Assembly: GCA_002842045.1 (NCBI GenBank)
Contig: PHBX01000007.1
Location: forward strand, 1 to 64,000
Reading direction: 5' to 3'
Source: Chloroflexi bacterium HGW-Chloroflexi-3
GTDB taxonomy: Bacteria > Chloroflexota > Anaerolineae > Anaerolineales > Anaerolineaceae
Length of the DNA: 64,000 nucleotides
Positions 63,263-64,000 of this stretch are shown here, piece by piece. Numbering within the stretch: the stretch's first letter is position 1; the number at the start of each line of letters is the position of its first letter. Below the pieces are notes generated by a model. It was not told the origin of the DNA. It saw only the letters and a list, made by a program, of their open reading frames with translations, and ran no database searches. Made by a program: the position numbers and the translations under genes.

Positions 63263-63880
63263 TCATTCTTTTGGATTTAATAATACTGCTGATAATTTCC
63301 CGATGAATTGCCCCAGAAAATAATAAAAATGAAACAAACCAGGTAATGCCATCAGCCCTAATATGTATAATCCTATTGCTTCGCTGATGGTATCAACTTT
63401 CCAAACGCCAAAATGGATGGGGTTCCACGATATGATTAATGGAGAAAATATCATTGAAAACAGAACTGCAAATCCTGTTACGAGTACAACAAATGAAATA
63501 ATTCCTATCGGGAATTTCAAGAGGATGAATAAAACACCTTTCCAGGTAGCAGGGTCAGTTAAAAACGATTTTAATTTTTGCCAGAGCGAGGTATTTTCAG
63601 GAGACATAGGTGAAGTTATAGGAATTGGAATCCCTAAAAGATGGGTCGTTTGTAATCTTTCAAATGAGATCAACAGCCATATGGTAGGAAATAGCAATGC
63701 CAAAATAATTATGCCAACCCAGATGATTAGTAACGAAATCCCTAATGAAAAGCCAACCACCAACAACACAAAATATGCTAATCCAAGGGGAAATGCTAAA
63801 AACAGATACAATAGGGTTAAATACATTTTTGGTTTTGCAAAGATCGTAAAATATTTTGTTAAAAATTGATCCTGTGACAT
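63263..63880 (-). CDS. Membrane protein resembling the putative sensor domain of histidine kinases
   Basis: 205 residues, two similar halves of hydrophobic helices. FPLGLAYFVLLVVGFSLGIS and KFPIGIISFVVLVTGFAVLF are near repeats, and each half contains the pattern of the 'Sensor' (PF13796-like) domain usually found N-terminal of actinobacterial and chloroflexal histidine kinases. Here it stands alone, without a kinase. The 3' half ends LGQFIGKLSAVLLNPKE. With the LiaI/LiaF-like gene it may form a small envelope-sensing pair. Family assignment from pattern only. Confidence 0.7.
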   Translation of the reverse strand: MSQDQFLTKYFTIFAKPKMYLTLLYLFLAFPLGLAYFVLLVVGFSLGISLLIIWVGIIILALLFPTIWLLISFERLQTTHLLGIPIPITSPMSPENTSLWQKLKSFLTDPATWKGVLFILLKFPIGIISFVVLVTGFAVLFSMIFSPLIISWNPIHFGVWKVDTISEAIGLYILGLMALPGLFHFYYFLGQFIGKLSAVLLNPKE

Positions 63881-63903
63881 AAATCCTCATTTCTGGATGG
63901 ATG

Positions 63904-63915
63904 GAGATTAATCTC
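63904..63915. promoter_or_regulatory. Palindrome upstream of the Sensor-domain-like gene
   Basis: GAGATTAATCTC is a perfect 12-base palindrome 24 bases upstream of the start at 63880. A plausible -10 TATATT lies just beyond it. It could be an operator at or near the transcription start. Regulator unknown. Confidence 0.3.
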
Positions 63916-64000
63916 TATTTTCATATACAATATACGCCTTTTTCCATGAAAAGTTGCAATTGGAAGCGAAGAATAAGTTTTAACCCATTAAAACTAAAAA

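Noticed and set aside
1..64000. CRISPR arrays, tRNA or rRNA genes, IS elements, prophage
   Set aside because: No regularly spaced direct repeats, cloverleaf-like GTTCGA segments, transposases, integrases or phage structural genes were found by reading; a tRNA search tool would confirm.

Overview
The window is a moderately AT-rich bacterial chromosome segment with no phage, IS element, CRISPR array, rRNA or tRNA that I could see. Gene content suggests an anaerobic or facultative member of the Chloroflexota, class Anaerolineae. The pointers are lipoproteins with Pro/Thr-rich linkers, a giant alpha-2-macroglobulin lipoprotein, a GntR regulator fused to a periplasmic-binding-like domain, type III pantothenate kinase, a mitochondrial-type citrate synthase and a fused EcfA ATPase. 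This placement is inference from gene families, not from a marker gene.

Layout. 1-4.9 kb: a 5'-truncated DHA2 drug-efflux gene, a frameshifted SLC13 anion permease, a GntR/PBP regulator and a VOC protein. 4.9-11 kb: the alpha-2-macroglobulin. 11-18.3 kb: housekeeping genes (old yellow enzyme, phosphoglucomutase, Fpg-like protein, coaX, DegV, glnS). 18.5-24.8 kb: a respiratory-looking cluster with a divergent heme-copper-oxidase-like membrane protein, a SUMF1/NirV-like lipoprotein, heme O synthase, two multi-pass membrane proteins, a CxxCH lipoprotein and a Crp/Fnr regulator. Two near-identical TTG-N8-CAA operators lie upstream of two of its genes. 25-28.4 kb: pstSCAB. 28.5-37.2 kb: dCMP deaminase, aconitase, isocitrate dehydrogenase, an IclR regulator, citrate synthase and a PEPCK/HPr-kinase-like protein. 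37.2-42.1 kb: an HtrA pseudogene, two lipoprotein metallopeptidases and a ClC channel. 42.2-49.9 kb: a glycan operon (GH38 alpha-mannosidase, threonine-synthase-like enzyme, a frameshifted glycosidase-like gene, a sugar MFS carrier). 50.2-53.3 kb: an ECF vitamin transporter. 53.5-61.0 kb: a histidine operon hisGDCBHAFIE. 61.2-63.9 kb: a damaged S41 protease and two small envelope membrane proteins.

The his operon carries a classical-looking attenuator: a sigma70-type promoter, a short leader peptide with four consecutive His codons whose ATG sits at the predicted transcription start (leaderless), then an intrinsic terminator before hisG. Its hisB is unusual: the IGP dehydratase domain is preceded in one reading frame by a degenerate DJ-1/PfpI-like domain.

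The strongest candidate for something undescribed is the 18.5-24.8 kb cluster. Its 12-helix heme-copper-oxidase-like protein keeps the helix II and helix X histidines but lacks the HPEVY motif and the HH pair that hold the catalytic second metal, yet it is encoded with a heme O synthase and a NirV-like protein beside an NnrR/Dnr-type regulatory site.

Several genes carry frameshifts, often at A/T homopolymers, or in-frame stops. Some are probably real decay (HtrA); others may be single-base assembly errors or, for SLC13, a frameshift site.
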